Position numbers and translations under genes: made by a program
Source of the DNA: Lachnospiraceae bacterium
GTDB lineage: Bacteria; Bacillota; Clostridia; Lachnospirales; Lachnospiraceae
Direction: 5' to 3'
DNA: 39,117 bases
Assembly (NCBI GenBank): GCA_004556655.1
Contig: SFGF01000031.1
Location: forward strand, 1-39,117
Notes under the pieces: model-generated
What the model saw: only the letters and a program-made list of their open reading frames with translations
Database searches by the model: none
Told to the model about the DNA's origin: nothing
Part shown: positions 14,916 through 25,300 of the stretch, in pieces
Numbering within the stretch: position 1 is the stretch's first letter
Layout of the letters: each line of letters begins with the position of its first letter

Positions 14916-14941
14916 GGGAGCATACCATCTGATATGCTCCC
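14916..14941. terminator. Bidirectional terminator between thiT and the TIM-barrel gene
   Basis: GGGAGCATA (14916-14924) pairs with TATGCTCCC (14933-14941) over an 8-nt loop. On the minus strand TTTTTT follows; on the plus strand the tract CATCTTATTGTTT is weaker. The flanking genes are convergent. Confidence 0.82.
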
Positions 14942-14960
14942 ATCTTATTGTTTATTCTGT

Positions 14961-15809
14961 TTATACTCTCTGATAAATTCCCCGGATATATTCCGCTGCA
15001 CTTACGGCATTTTCCGGCACAGTATCTTCCAGTGTACACTGAATCCATGGTTTGTTATGCTTGATAAAAGACAAGATTTCCTCATATTCCATGATTCCCT
15101 GTCCGGCAGCGGTCCAGACAAGTTCATTCTCACCCACCTGAAAATCCTTGATGTGAAGAATTACAATTTCTTCACCCAGCAGTTCGATCGCATCTTTCAT
15201 AATCTGCTTTCTGTTCTCATAATTGGAAATATGAAGCAGATTCACCGGATCAAAGATAATCTGCAGATTCGGTGAATGGATGATATCCAGCATCTTTCTT
15301 GCTCTCTGAGGAGTATGGATGATATGAGTAAATACAGGTTCGATTGCCAATATTACACCCATTTTTTCTGCATATTCCACAACAGGCTTCAGATTGGTCA
15401 CAAACGTATCAAATGCTTCCTCACTATGGCATTCCGGTACAAAGCGGTATTCCGTATTGGGTGCTCCCGTCTCCGTTCCTACTACTCCGCAGCCGGCAAG
15501 TGCCGCAAAGCGGATATGTGCCATATAACGCTTCTGAATAGCAGCAAGCTGAACCGGATCCGGATTTGCCAGATTCAGATAACATCCCAGAACGGCAAAA
15601 TCCACCTGATTCTCCCAGAATTCTCGTTTCAATGTCATAGCCATCCCAGGGGTCAATGCCTTATCCTGTGATTCTTCTTCTGTCATCAATTTACTCAATG
15701 CTGCGTGCGCACAGGTAAATCCCTGCTTATGAATATAAGCAAGACGTTCGTCAACACTCATCTGCGGCGTATCATGCAGACGCATACCCAGATTTAATCG
15801 ATCTCTCAT
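14961..15809 (-). CDS. Sugar phosphate isomerase/epimerase (xylose isomerase-like TIM barrel)
   Basis: This 282-residue protein has the AP-endonuclease-2/xylose-isomerase-like barrel. Probable divalent metal ligands are spaced as usual: E157 (LAIEPVF), D187 (IIFDPVN), H219 (VILHIKD) and E261 (CTLEDTV). Members isomerise or epimerise sugars, polyols or keto-acids; the substrate cannot be told. The ATG is preceded by GAAAGGAT. The alpha-mannosidase gene ends 32 nt upstream on the same strand, so the pair probably forms a small glycan or mannoside utilisation operon, with this enzyme handling a released sugar or sugar acid (inference). Confidence 0.83.
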   Translation of the reverse strand: MRDRLNLGMRLHDTPQMSVDERLAYIHKQGFTCAHAALSKLMTEEESQDKALTPGMAMTLKREFWENQVDFAVLGCYLNLANPDPVQLAAIQKRYMAHIRFAALAGCGVVGTETGAPNTEYRFVPECHSEEAFDTFVTNLKPVVEYAEKMGVILAIEPVFTHIIHTPQRARKMLDIIHSPNLQIIFDPVNLLHISNYENRKQIMKDAIELLGEEIVILHIKDFQVGENELVWTAAGQGIMEYEEILSFIKHNKPWIQCTLEDTVPENAVSAAEYIRGIYQRV

Positions 15810-15841
15810 TTTTGTATCCTTTCACTTTTTTATCATTATTT

Positions 15842-18800
15842 TTATTTATCCACACAGAACCGATATGTCTGTATTTCATACGGCTTCAACTCTATAGAAA
15901 TTTCATTTTCCATAAATGGAATTTCTTCTTTCTTCCTTTCCAGGATATCCGATTTCCATGCAGCTGTAATCTTCCACGGAAGAATCAGGCGCCCTCTGTG
16001 CCGACCATTCACATTTTCGTATACTCTCACAATAATATCTTTGGAATCTTCCGCATATTTAACAGCTTCCAGTATACAGCCCTCTGCTGTACAACGGAAA
16101 AATGTATCTTCTTTCGGGAAACTTCCCATATGTTTCTCTGCTCTGTAAATATGGCAGGGCTGATTCAGGAAACGGGCCTCTTCTTCTACTTTACCCTCCG
16201 TCCAGTTTCCTTTGTGCGGAAGCAGCGAATATGTAAACTGGTGAATTCCCTGATCGGCTTCCGGATATGGATATTGACCGCACTTCAGCAGGGTAAGCTG
16301 CATCGTATTTCCTTTGACCCGATATCCATACTTGCAGTCATTCAGCAAGCCGACTCCATATCCAAACTCAGAAAGATCCGCCCACTTATGAGCGCACACC
16401 TCAAACTGCGCTTCTTCCCAGGAAGTATTTTCAGTCACAGACCGTTCCAGATTTCCGTATTGAATGTCATACACTGCCTGTTTTGCATGTATATTCACAG
16501 GAAATCCCGCGCGCAGGAGCACATGATTTTCTTTCCAGTCAATTTCCGTCACAAAATCAATCCGTCTCTTTTTCTGGTAGAAAATGATGTCCTGGCAGAT
16601 TCTTGATTTCAGGCAAGGACGTTCTATATGCAAAATAGTCCGCAGTTCGTTCTTTTCTTTTACCTGCACAGTGTCAAAATCTGTAACCGGATATTTCTTT
16701 TTCAGATGTGCCGGATCGATATTCCAGTTGTCAAAATCATCCGGGCGGTCTTCATAAAGTTCCAGTACGTTGCCTGATTTACCTTCCTCCAGAACTTCTC
16801 TTTCCTCTTCTTTATCCCAGATCGACGCAATCTGCCAGAAAGGATCCATAGTGATCCGATAATAATCCGTTTCAATCACCTTATCCGGATCGGAAGAAAT
16901 TTCAGATGCAATGCCTGTTCCGGCAGTCTCATCAGCGGAAATGACTTCCAGTACTTTGTATCCGTAAGCAGGAATTTCCGGCACCTGACAGATCCATCTG
17001 TTTTCTCCTGTTTTTACACATTCCAACAAAGTTCCGTCCGAAGTACGAAGAGAGGATGGAATCACACAGCCATTGTCCGACTTCAGTACATCTGAATCCA
17101 GCTCTATCAGTTCTGTTCTTTCAAATGGAGAAAAATTCCATACAATGATCGAATCTTCATCCACCTGGATCATCTGATTCAATGCCTGAATCGCCGTATT
17201 TCTCTCATTTCCGATATTTGTGCGGATTTCCTCATATTCTTTCATCGCCTGTTCATATACTTTTCCGATAGCCGATCCTGGGAGGATATCATGGAACTGA
17301 TTCCTTAGAAGAAGTTTCCACATACGCTCATATAACTGTTCCTGAAACTTCACACCTGCTGTTTCTTCCGCAAGAACCCCTGCAGCTTCTCCCTCTTTCA
17401 TAAGATACTCGCATTTTCTGTTCTGTTTTTTTATCTCTGCAACAGAAGTATAGGTACCTCTGTGATATTCAAAATAAATTTCTCCATCCCACACCGGAAC
17501 ATCAGCATTGTTCTTACATGCCTGTTCCAACCGCTCAAAATAAGATTTCTGGAAATCCTGTCTCACATAAGGCAGTCCGGGGATTCCGTATTTCATCCGT
17601 TCATAATTTTCCAGCTGCTCCTCTGTAGGTCCTCCGCCCCCATCGCCAAAACCAAAGAGCTGAAGGGTCTCGGGACAAATATCTTTTTCATGATACCGCA
17701 GCCAGTTTCCCATAATCTGATTGGGATCCATTCGTCCGTTATAGGTACTCTGCCCTTTTACATTCGGTGTATGCTGAATATCCCCTTTCCAGTCTACCGC
17801 ATTGGTCGTTGTGGAAAAAGCTGTCAGACATTTGCTTCCATCAATTCCTTTCCACCAGAAAGTATCATGAGGCATCCGGTTATGATCATTCCAGTCCAGC
17901 TTTGTCGTATAAAAGTACGGAATATCACATTGTTTCAGAAGCTGAGGAATACATGCGGAATATCCAAATACATCCGGCAGCCATAAAGTTTTACATGTAA
18001 CCCCGAATTCTTTCTCAAAGAAACGGGTTCCATAAAGGAACTGTCTCGAGAGGGATTCTCCGGAAGTCAGATTGGTGTCCGCTTCCACCCACATCCCGCC
18101 GTCTGCTTCCCAGCGTCCTTCTTTGATTCTTTCTTTTATTTTCTCATACAGTTCCGGTGCTTCTTCTTTGACAAATTCATATAGCTGTGGCTGACTCATC
18201 ATAAAGGTATAATCCGGATATCTGTCCATATATTGAAGAACGGTAGATACACTTCTCACAACCTTTTCCCGTGTCTGTGCCACATCCCACATCCAGGCAA
18301 TATCAATATGCGTATGTCCAATTCCCGTTACCGTCGGACGTTGATCATCTGATTCCGGGATTTCTCTATAAAATGATTCTTCCAGCAATCTGCAGGCTTC
18401 CTCCATGCTTTCCCGAAAAGCCATGCTTGACATATCTCTCAGATCCAGTACGGAAACTACCTTTTTGAGAACTTCCATGATCTGTCTTCTCTCCATACTG
18501 CTCTCCGGCAGAAGAAGCGCCGTTCGAAACGGCACATATGCATGATAATAGAATTTTTCTGCCAGAAGATCTCTTCTCTGGAGGCTCACATAAAACATGC
18601 TTTTCTCATCTTTAAATCCACTGTGTCCCATAAGCCAGACACTGGCCTTCTGTCCCGGTTTTTGTTCCAAACGAATAACTCGATGATTGACATCCACACC
18701 CTGCTTTTTCTCTCCATCAACAGTGCAAAGGAACTGGGGATTCTGAATATCCCATCCTTCCTGTCCTCCTGTCGAGATAAATACAGCTGCCTCGTTTTCT

Positions 18801-19030
18801 TTCCATTCATCCGGAATCACAACCTCAAACGCAAACTGCTGATGCTTATCATATCCGCCCCACTGACCGCCATTTTCAAATTCCGTCCATACCGCATGGC
18901 TGTCCTCTGCTTCCTGTTTTGTTCCCATCTTTGTCCGAATGAGACTAACCGGAATACTCTCCTGTACAAATATATTTTTTACATCTTTCAGTATACGGTT
19001 GATCTGTTCCAGCTCAAAACGTATCTGCAT
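15842..19030 (-). CDS. GH38 alpha-mannosidase
   Basis: This 1062-residue protein has no signal peptide and is probably cytoplasmic. An N-terminal beta domain (about 1-235) precedes the catalytic GH38 barrel with TGIGHTHIDIAWMW (zinc ligands H239, D243), a further catalytic region WEADGGMWVEADTNL, and the nucleophile D353 in LPDVFGYS. The three-helix and the C-terminal beta domains follow, ending in IELKPYEIQTYRF. It should hydrolyse alpha-linked mannose from oligosaccharides or N-glycan fragments. GTG at 19036 is in frame, but GGAGGTGTGACA places the start at the ATG 19030. It is co-directional with the downstream TIM-barrel gene. Length (1000-1060) is normal for bacterial GH38. Confidence 0.93.
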   Translation of the reverse strand: MQIRFELEQINRILKDVKNIFVQESIPVSLIRTKMGTKQEAEDSHAVWTEFENGGQWGGYDKHQQFAFEVVIPDEWKENEAAVFISTGGQEGWDIQNPQFLCTVDGEKKQGVDVNHRVIRLEQKPGQKASVWLMGHSGFKDEKSMFYVSLQRRDLLAEKFYYHAYVPFRTALLLPESSMERRQIMEVLKKVVSVLDLRDMSSMAFRESMEEACRLLEESFYREIPESDDQRPTVTGIGHTHIDIAWMWDVAQTREKVVRSVSTVLQYMDRYPDYTFMMSQPQLYEFVKEEAPELYEKIKERIKEGRWEADGGMWVEADTNLTSGESLSRQFLYGTRFFEKEFGVTCKTLWLPDVFGYSACIPQLLKQCDIPYFYTTKLDWNDHNRMPHDTFWWKGIDGSKCLTAFSTTTNAVDWKGDIQHTPNVKGQSTYNGRMDPNQIMGNWLRYHEKDICPETLQLFGFGDGGGGPTEEQLENYERMKYGIPGLPYVRQDFQKSYFERLEQACKNNADVPVWDGEIYFEYHRGTYTSVAEIKKQNRKCEYLMKEGEAAGVLAEETAGVKFQEQLYERMWKLLLRNQFHDILPGSAIGKVYEQAMKEYEEIRTNIGNERNTAIQALNQMIQVDEDSIIVWNFSPFERTELIELDSDVLKSDNGCVIPSSLRTSDGTLLECVKTGENRWICQVPEIPAYGYKVLEVISADETAGTGIASEISSDPDKVIETDYYRITMDPFWQIASIWDKEEEREVLEEGKSGNVLELYEDRPDDFDNWNIDPAHLKKKYPVTDFDTVQVKEKNELRTILHIERPCLKSRICQDIIFYQKKRRIDFVTEIDWKENHVLLRAGFPVNIHAKQAVYDIQYGNLERSVTENTSWEEAQFEVCAHKWADLSEFGYGVGLLNDCKYGYRVKGNTMQLTLLKCGQYPYPEADQGIHQFTYSLLPHKGNWTEGKVEEEARFLNQPCHIYRAEKHMGSFPKEDTFFRCTAEGCILEAVKYAEDSKDIIVRVYENVNGRHRGRLILPWKITAAWKSDILERKKEEIPFMENEISIELKPYEIQTYRFCVDK

Positions 19031-19174
19031 TGTCACACCTCCACATCCTGCTTATTTTTCTTTCTCTTAAACCTTATTTTATCATGAAATACTGACAAAT
19101 TCTCGTGGTTTTCACTATAAAATCTTGCAAATCTTATGATACTTTTGGATTCGTATAAGGAATGAATGTAATCA

Positions 19175-19390
19175 GGCTGATGATATTATGTTCTGTCTCT
19201 CAATGTCAGGTCGCTCGTCCTCAACTAACTGCTAACTCCGACTAAGACGCTCCGGAGAGCCGTCGCGCTTAAGTCTGCGTAAACAGTGGACGCCTAAGTG
19301 TGTGGAGCAAACTGCCAGTGGCAGGTTGCGGAACTCTTCGGGCTCGCTTTTCCCAATGACATTGAGAGACAGAACATAATATCATCAGCC
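19175..19390. repeat. 216-nt element with 34-bp perfect inverted ends and folded core (MITE-like or structured RNA)
   Basis: 19175-19208 is the exact reverse complement of 19357-19390 (arms begin GGCTGATGATATTATG). The 148-nt interior carries three local hairpins: GACTAAG with CTTAAGTC (19240-19275, further pairs inside), GCGT with ACGC (19277-19293), and CAAACTGCC with GGCAGGTTG (19308-19328). There is no meaningful ORF and no target duplication is evident. It may be a non-autonomous mobile element or a multibranched RNA closed by a long stem. The interior is GC-rich compared with its AT-rich surroundings. Confidence 0.85.
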
Positions 19391-19427
19391 AATTTACTTT
19401 TTTAGGTATACTATACAAAACCAAATA

Positions 19428-19639
19428 CTACGGTTCATTCATTAACTATACAATCTACAACCGTAGCAACCACTTCTGGAATACGGTTTATTCATTAACG
19501 ATTCAATCTACAACCGTAGCAACTTCCACTGGAATACGGTTCTTTCATCAACTTTTCAATCTACAGCCGTAATAACTTCCACTGGAATACGGTTCTTTCA
19601 TCTACGATTCAATCTACAACCGTAATAACCACTCCCGGA
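19428..19639. repeat. Four tandem copies of a 53-nt unit, each with a small inverted repeat
   Basis: The units are 19428-19480, 19481-19533, 19534-19586 and 19587-19639, all exactly 53 nt. Each contains TACGGTT and, 23-24 nt later, AACCGTA (AGCCGTA in unit 3), with the conserved middle TTCAATCTAC (TACAATCTAC in unit 1), so each can form a 7-bp hairpin. Divergence between units is moderate and mostly substitutions. They lie downstream of the glgP terminator and beside the 216-nt element. There is no coding potential. The function is unknown. Confidence 0.88.
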
Positions 19640-19674
19640 GCACAATTCAATTAAAACATCTTATATAGATAAAG

Positions 19675-19700
19675 AAAGCCCCGGAAATGTCCGGGGCTTT
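19675..19700 (-). terminator. glgP terminator
   Basis: AAAGCCCCGGA (19675-19685) and TCCGGGGCTTT (19690-19700) form an 11-bp stem with a 4-nt loop, 12 nt after the glgP stop, followed on the minus strand by CTTTA. Confidence 0.85.
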
Positions 19701-19712
19701 CATCATCTTTTC

Positions 19713-22169
19713 TTATTTGATTGTAACTTTATCCAGATGCCAGATTTCATCCACATACTGCTGAATTGTTCTGTCAGATGTGAACTTACCGGAGCAAGCA
19801 GTGTTCAGAAGAGCCATCTTAGCCCATCTGTCTGTATCTCTGTAAGCGATCTCAACCTGTCTCTGAGCCTCTGCATAGGACTTGAAGTCTGCCAGAATAA
19901 AGTACTGGTCCGGACGTCCATGTTTATTTGTCAGCAGAGAGTCATAGATTTCACGGAACATGTTGTAATCTCCCTTGGAGTAGGTTCCGTTGATCAGCTG
20001 CATCAGCACGCTACGAATATCCTGATCTGTGTTGAAGTAGTAGTTCGGATCATATCCGCCATGGTTCTCAAAATTGATAACTTCATCAGAAGAAAGACCA
20101 AAAATAAATGCATTTTCTCTTCCTACTTCTTCTACGATCTCCACGTTAGCACCATCCATAGTACCGATTGTAGGAGCACCGTTCAGCATAAACTTCATGT
20201 TACCTGTACCGGATGCTTCTTTACTTGCTGTGGAAATCTGCTCAGATACATCTGCTGCAGCAAAAATCATTTCTGCGTTGGATACACGATAATTCTCGAT
20301 AAATACAACTTTCAGTTTTCCGTTGATAGATGCATCGTTGTTAATCACATCTGCAACAGAGTTGATCAGCTTGATCGTCTGTTTTGCACGACGATATCCT
20401 GCTGCTGCTTTTGCGCCAAAGATAAATGTTCTTGGATAGAAATCCATCTCCGGATGTGCTTTGATCTGGTTATACAGATACATTACATGCAGAATATTCA
20501 TCAGCTGACGTTTGTACTCATGAAGTCTCTTAACCTGTACATCGAAAATAGAATGAGGATTTACTTCAATTCCGTTGTGCTCCAGAATATATTTTGCCAG
20601 ACGTACTTTATTCTGGTATTTAATATTCATGAATTCCTGCAGAGCTTTCTTGTCATCCGCATATACTTTCAGTTTTGCCAGTTCCGGCAGGTTGGTGATC
20701 CAGCCATCACCGATATGATCGGTGATCCAGTTAGCCAGAAGCTGATTTCCATGAAGCAGGAAACGTCTCTGTGTAATACCGTTTGTCTTATTGTTAAACT
20801 TCTCAGGAGTCATTTCATAGAAATCTTTCAGCTCCTGCTTTTTCAGGATTTCTGTGTGAAGCTGTGCTACACCATTTACAGAGAATCCGCCGGCAATTGC
20901 AAGATGAGCCATTTTCACCTGGCCATCATAAATAATTGCCATCTTTTTCACTTTTTCCTGATTTCCAGGATATTTTGCCTGGATTTCCAAGATAAATCTG
21001 CGGTTGATCTCTTCTACGATCTGGTATACACGTGGAAGCAGCTGAGAGAACAACTCGATTGGCCATTTTTCCAGAGCCTCTGCCATAATCGTGTGGTTTG
21101 TGTAAGCACAAGTATGCGTTGTAATATCCCATGCTTCATCCCATCCCATTCCTTCTTCGTCGATAAGGATTCTCATCAACTCTGCAACTGTCAAAGTCGG
21201 ATGAGTATCATTCAGCTGGAATACAACTTTCTTCGGCAGATCATGAAGATCATTGTGTTTTTTCTTGAATTTTTCAATAGCAGACTGAATACTTGCAGAT
21301 ACAAAGAAATACTGCTGTTTCAGACGCAGTTCCTTACCTGCATAGTGATCATCACATGGATACAGAACATCAACGATGTTCTTAGCCAGGTTCTCCTGCT
21401 CTACTGCTTTGTGATATTCTCCCTTATCAAACAGATCCAGACGGAAGTCAGTGATCGGCTCCGCATCCCAGATTCTCAGGGTATTTACAATTTTATTATT
21501 ATAACCTACGATTGGCATATCGTAAGGAATAGCCATTACAGACTGATATCCTTCCTGCACAAAATGATTTCTTCCTGTTGCAGGATCATACTCTACTTTA
21601 ACATATCCACCGAATTTAATCTCTTTTGCATATTCCGGACGGCGCAGTTCAAATGGATAGCCATTCTTCAGCCAGTTATCCGGTACCTCTACCTGATAAC
21701 CGTTTTCAATTTTCTGTTTGAACAGACCATAATGATAACGGATACCACATCCATATGCACAGTATCCCAGAGTTGCCAGGGAATCCAGGAAACATGCTGC
21801 CAGTCTTCCCAGACCACCATTACCCAGTGCCGGATCCGGCTCCTGATCTTCAATTACATTCAGATCAAATCCCAGTTCGTCCAGAGCTTCTTTTACTTCA
21901 TTATAAGCACACAGATTAATCAGGTTATTACCCAGTGCACGTCCCATCAGGAACTCCATGGACAGATAATATACGATTTTCGGATCATCTTTTTCATACT
22001 GTTTCTGAGTATCCAGCCAGTTATCGATCACTACATCTTTCACTGCCAGAGAAACAGCCTGAAAAACCTGTTCCTGAGTTGCTTCCTCGATTGTCTTACG
22101 ATAAAGCATCTTTACATTTTCTTTTACACTTTTCTTGAATTCTTCTTTCGTGAACTGCTTGTTCAACAT
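19713..22169 (-). CDS. glgP: Glycogen/starch/alpha-glucan phosphorylase
   Basis: This 818-residue GT35 enzyme releases glucose 1-phosphate from alpha-1,4-glucans by phosphorolysis. Recognisable parts are the N-terminal YYLSMEFLMGRALGNNL, QEPDPALGNGGLGRLAACFLDS, FQLNDTHPTL, and the PLP site EASGTGNMKFMLNGAPTIGTMDGANVEI with the Schiff-base lysine in GNMKF. Length is typical (about 800-830). The ATG follows GAGGAGGTAAAGG. No other glycogen gene is nearby. Its own clear promoter was not identified in the 195-nt gap upstream, which contains the ileS terminator. Glycogen versus maltodextrin preference is not readable. Confidence 0.97.
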   Translation of the reverse strand: MLNKQFTKEEFKKSVKENVKMLYRKTIEEATQEQVFQAVSLAVKDVVIDNWLDTQKQYEKDDPKIVYYLSMEFLMGRALGNNLINLCAYNEVKEALDELGFDLNVIEDQEPDPALGNGGLGRLAACFLDSLATLGYCAYGCGIRYHYGLFKQKIENGYQVEVPDNWLKNGYPFELRRPEYAKEIKFGGYVKVEYDPATGRNHFVQEGYQSVMAIPYDMPIVGYNNKIVNTLRIWDAEPITDFRLDLFDKGEYHKAVEQENLAKNIVDVLYPCDDHYAGKELRLKQQYFFVSASIQSAIEKFKKKHNDLHDLPKKVVFQLNDTHPTLTVAELMRILIDEEGMGWDEAWDITTHTCAYTNHTIMAEALEKWPIELFSQLLPRVYQIVEEINRRFILEIQAKYPGNQEKVKKMAIIYDGQVKMAHLAIAGGFSVNGVAQLHTEILKKQELKDFYEMTPEKFNNKTNGITQRRFLLHGNQLLANWITDHIGDGWITNLPELAKLKVYADDKKALQEFMNIKYQNKVRLAKYILEHNGIEVNPHSIFDVQVKRLHEYKRQLMNILHVMYLYNQIKAHPEMDFYPRTFIFGAKAAAGYRRAKQTIKLINSVADVINNDASINGKLKVVFIENYRVSNAEMIFAAADVSEQISTASKEASGTGNMKFMLNGAPTIGTMDGANVEIVEEVGRENAFIFGLSSDEVINFENHGGYDPNYYFNTDQDIRSVLMQLINGTYSKGDYNMFREIYDSLLTNKHGRPDQYFILADFKSYAEAQRQVEIAYRDTDRWAKMALLNTACSGKFTSDRTIQQYVDEIWHLDKVTIK

Positions 22170-22266
22170 CCTTTACCTCCTCATTCAATCCGGGAAACTG
22201 TGTAAACCGTATGTACTCTTCAGACGTCCAAATCACGTTTCCGAATCCCCGCACCCGATTACGCAC

Positions 22267-22304
22267 AAAAGAAGGGGACAGGGCATTACTCCTGCTCCAT
22301 CCCC
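22267..22304 (-). terminator. Candidate ileS terminator
   Basis: On the minus strand GGGGATGGAGC (22294-22304) pairs with GCCCTGTCCCC (22274-22284), ten of eleven positions with two G-U pairs, and TTCTTTT follows. It lies about 60-90 nt after the ileS stop. Confidence 0.65.
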
Positions 22305-22364
22305 CTCAATATCCCATTGTCATACTTCGCGATCATTCCGATAAAATGGGTTTTGAACGATCAC

Positions 22365-25300
22365 TTACCTCTTCTCAACTGCAAGGGTTACTTTCTGAGA
22401 ATTGATATTCCATTCTTTTTCATAACCCTGTGTAGTATCCAGCAGGACTTCCTCTGCCAATACTTCTGATTGAATCTCTTCGGCATGTGTCTTCATGATG
22501 TCTTCGATTACTTTGTTGTCTTTCACATACACGTTAATCTTATCCATAACTTCGAATCCGGCTTCTTTTCTCATCGTCTGAATCTTACTGATGATTTCTC
22601 TTACGAAACCTTCCTCAATCAGTTCTGGTGTAAGATTTGTATCAAGTACTACCGCAAGTTTGTTGTCGGATTCTGTCACGAAACCTTCCATCTGCGCAGT
22701 ATCAACTAATAAATCACTCTCTGATAATACAACCTCATTACCATTGATGTCAAGTTTTAATTCACCGGAACTTCTAAGTTCTGCCATAGCTTTATTTCCA
22801 TCCAGCGTGGAAAGTGCCTGACGGATGCCTCCCAGAAGTTTTCCATACTTCGGTCCCACTGTCTTCAGCTGAGGTTTGAATGTATAAGAAATGAAATTTT
22901 CAATGTTATCGGTAAATTCCACACTCTTTACATTCAGTTCATCTTCAATGATGGTTACATAGAACTCAGACAGCTTATAATCTGCCTTTACATACATTTT
23001 AGCGATCGGCTGACGGTTCTTGATATTGGCAGTATTTCTGCAGGCACGTCCCATAACGACGATATCCAGCAGATGTTCCATATTATCTTCCAGTTCTTTG
23101 TCGATCCACTCTTTATTTGCAGTCGGGAAATCACACAAGTGTACGCTTTCCGGGGCATCTTTATCAATACTTCTTACAAGGTTCTGGTAAATATCCTCTG
23201 TCATGAACGGAATCATCGGGGCAGCCACTTTGGAAATGGTCACCAGTGCGGTATACAATGTCATATATGCATTGATTTTATCCTGTTCCATTCCCTTTGC
23301 CCAGAAACGCTCGCGGCTTCTTCTTACATACCAGTTACTCATGTCATCCACGAACTCCTGAAGCGCTCTTGCAGCTTCCGGAATCCGGTAATTTGCCAGA
23401 TTATCATCTACAGACTGAATTACCGTATTCAGCTTGGACAGCAGCCATTTGTCCATAACGGACAGTTTATCATATTCCAGCTTATATTTGGTTGCGTCAA
23501 ATTCATCAATATTTGCATACAGCACGAAGAACGCATAAGTGTTCCACAGCGTGCTCATGAATTTCCTCTGACCTTCCTGTACTGCTTTTCCATGGAAACG
23601 GTTCGGCAGCCATGGGGCACTGTTGATATAGAAATACCAGCGGATCGCATCTGCTCCGTAAGTCTCCAGAGCTTCAAAAGGATCTACCGCATTTCCCTTG
23701 GATTTACTCATCTTCTGGCCATTTTCATCCTGCACATGGCCCAAAACAATAACATTCTCATACGGAGCCTTATTAAACAGCAATGTAGACTCAGCCAACA
23801 GAGAATAGAACCATCCACGTGTCTGGTCAACAGCCTCGGAAATGAACTGTGCCGGGAATTGCTGCTCAAACAGCTCTTTATTTTCAAATGGATAATGATG
23901 CTGTGCAAACGGCATTGCTCCCGAATCAAACCAGCAGTCGATCACTTCCGGTACACGATGCATCGGTTTTCCGCAGACCGGACATTTGATGGTAATCTCA
24001 TCGATATACGGACGATGCAGCTCTACTGTTTTTGCTCTCTCGTCACCGCTCATCTCAAACAATTCCTGACGGCTTCCGATAGAGTGCATATGACCACACT
24101 CACACTCCCAGATATTCAGAGGAGTTCCCCAATAACGGTTTCTGGAAATACCCCAATCCTGTACATTTTCCAGCCAGTCACCGAAACGGCCTTTTCCGAT
24201 ACTTTCCGGAATCCAATTAATGGTGTTGTTATTGCGGATCAGATCATCTTTGACAGCGGTCATCTTAATAAACCAGGATTCACGCGCATAATAGATCAGC
24301 GGAGTATCACATCTCCAGCAGTGTGGATAATCATGTTCAAACTTCGGAGCATCAAACAACAGTCCTTTTGCTTCCAGATCTTTCAACACTTCCGGATCCG
24401 CACTCTTTACATTCGGATCTTTCTCCATTTCCGCTTTGGACGGTTTTGCTCTCATTCCTGCAAATGGAGTCTCAGGAGTCATGCATCCTTTTTCGTCTAC
24501 AAATTTTACCAGAGGAAGATTGTACTCACGTCCCACACGGGCATCATCCTCACCAAAAGCCGGCGCGATATGAACGATACCGGTACCGTCAGACATAGTT
24601 ACATAATCATCACAGATCACATAGTGTGCTTTCTTGTGCTGTTTTTCTGCTTCCTGTGCCGCACATTCATATAATGCCACATATTCTTTGTATTCCAGAT
24701 CTGTTCCTTTGTATGTTTCCAGCACTTCATAAGCCGGCTTATCATCCTCAGCCAGTTTGCCCAGAACTTTGTCCAGAAGTGCCTCTGCCATGTAATAAAC
24801 ATAGCCGTCAGCAGCTTTTACTTTACAATACGTATCTGACGGATTCACGCAAAGTGCCACATTAGAAGGCAGTGTCCAAGGTGTTGTGGTCCATGCAAGG
24901 AAATACGCATCTTCCCCTACAACCTTGAAGCGCACTACTGCAGAACGTTCTTTTACTGTCTTATATCCCTGTGCCACTTCCTGTGCAGACAGAGGAGTTC
25001 CACAACGCGGGCAGTAAGGAACAATCTTAAATCCTTTATACAGAAGTCCTTTGTCCCAGATCTGTTTCAGTGCCCACCACTCTGACTCAATATAGTCATC
25101 ATGATACGTAACATACGGATTGTCCATATCTGCCCAGAAACCTACCGTTGAGGAGAAATCCTCCCACATTCCTTTGTATTTCCAGACACTTTCCTTGCAT
25201 TTGTCAATAAATGGAACCAGACCATACTCTTCAATCTGCTCTTTTCCGTCCAGACCCAGAAGTTTCTCAACTTCCAGTTCAACCGGAAGACCGTGGGTAT

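Noticed and set aside
19428..19639. Possible CRISPR array
   Set aside because: The repeat is 53 nt, head-to-tail with no unique spacers, and no cas genes are in the window.
19737..22205. 822-aa open frame on the plus strand
   Set aside because: It is the antisense shadow of glgP; the translation is Cys/Ile/Phe-rich and has no family signature, and glgP has its own start and conserved motifs.
22274..22304. Fifth REP-like copy (GGGGACAGGGC)
   Set aside because: It shares only short G-rich words with the GGACAGGGGACAG core and is better explained as the ileS terminator.
23073..24674. 533-aa open frame on the plus strand
   Set aside because: It is antisense to ileS; composition is unlike a real protein and no RBS is present.
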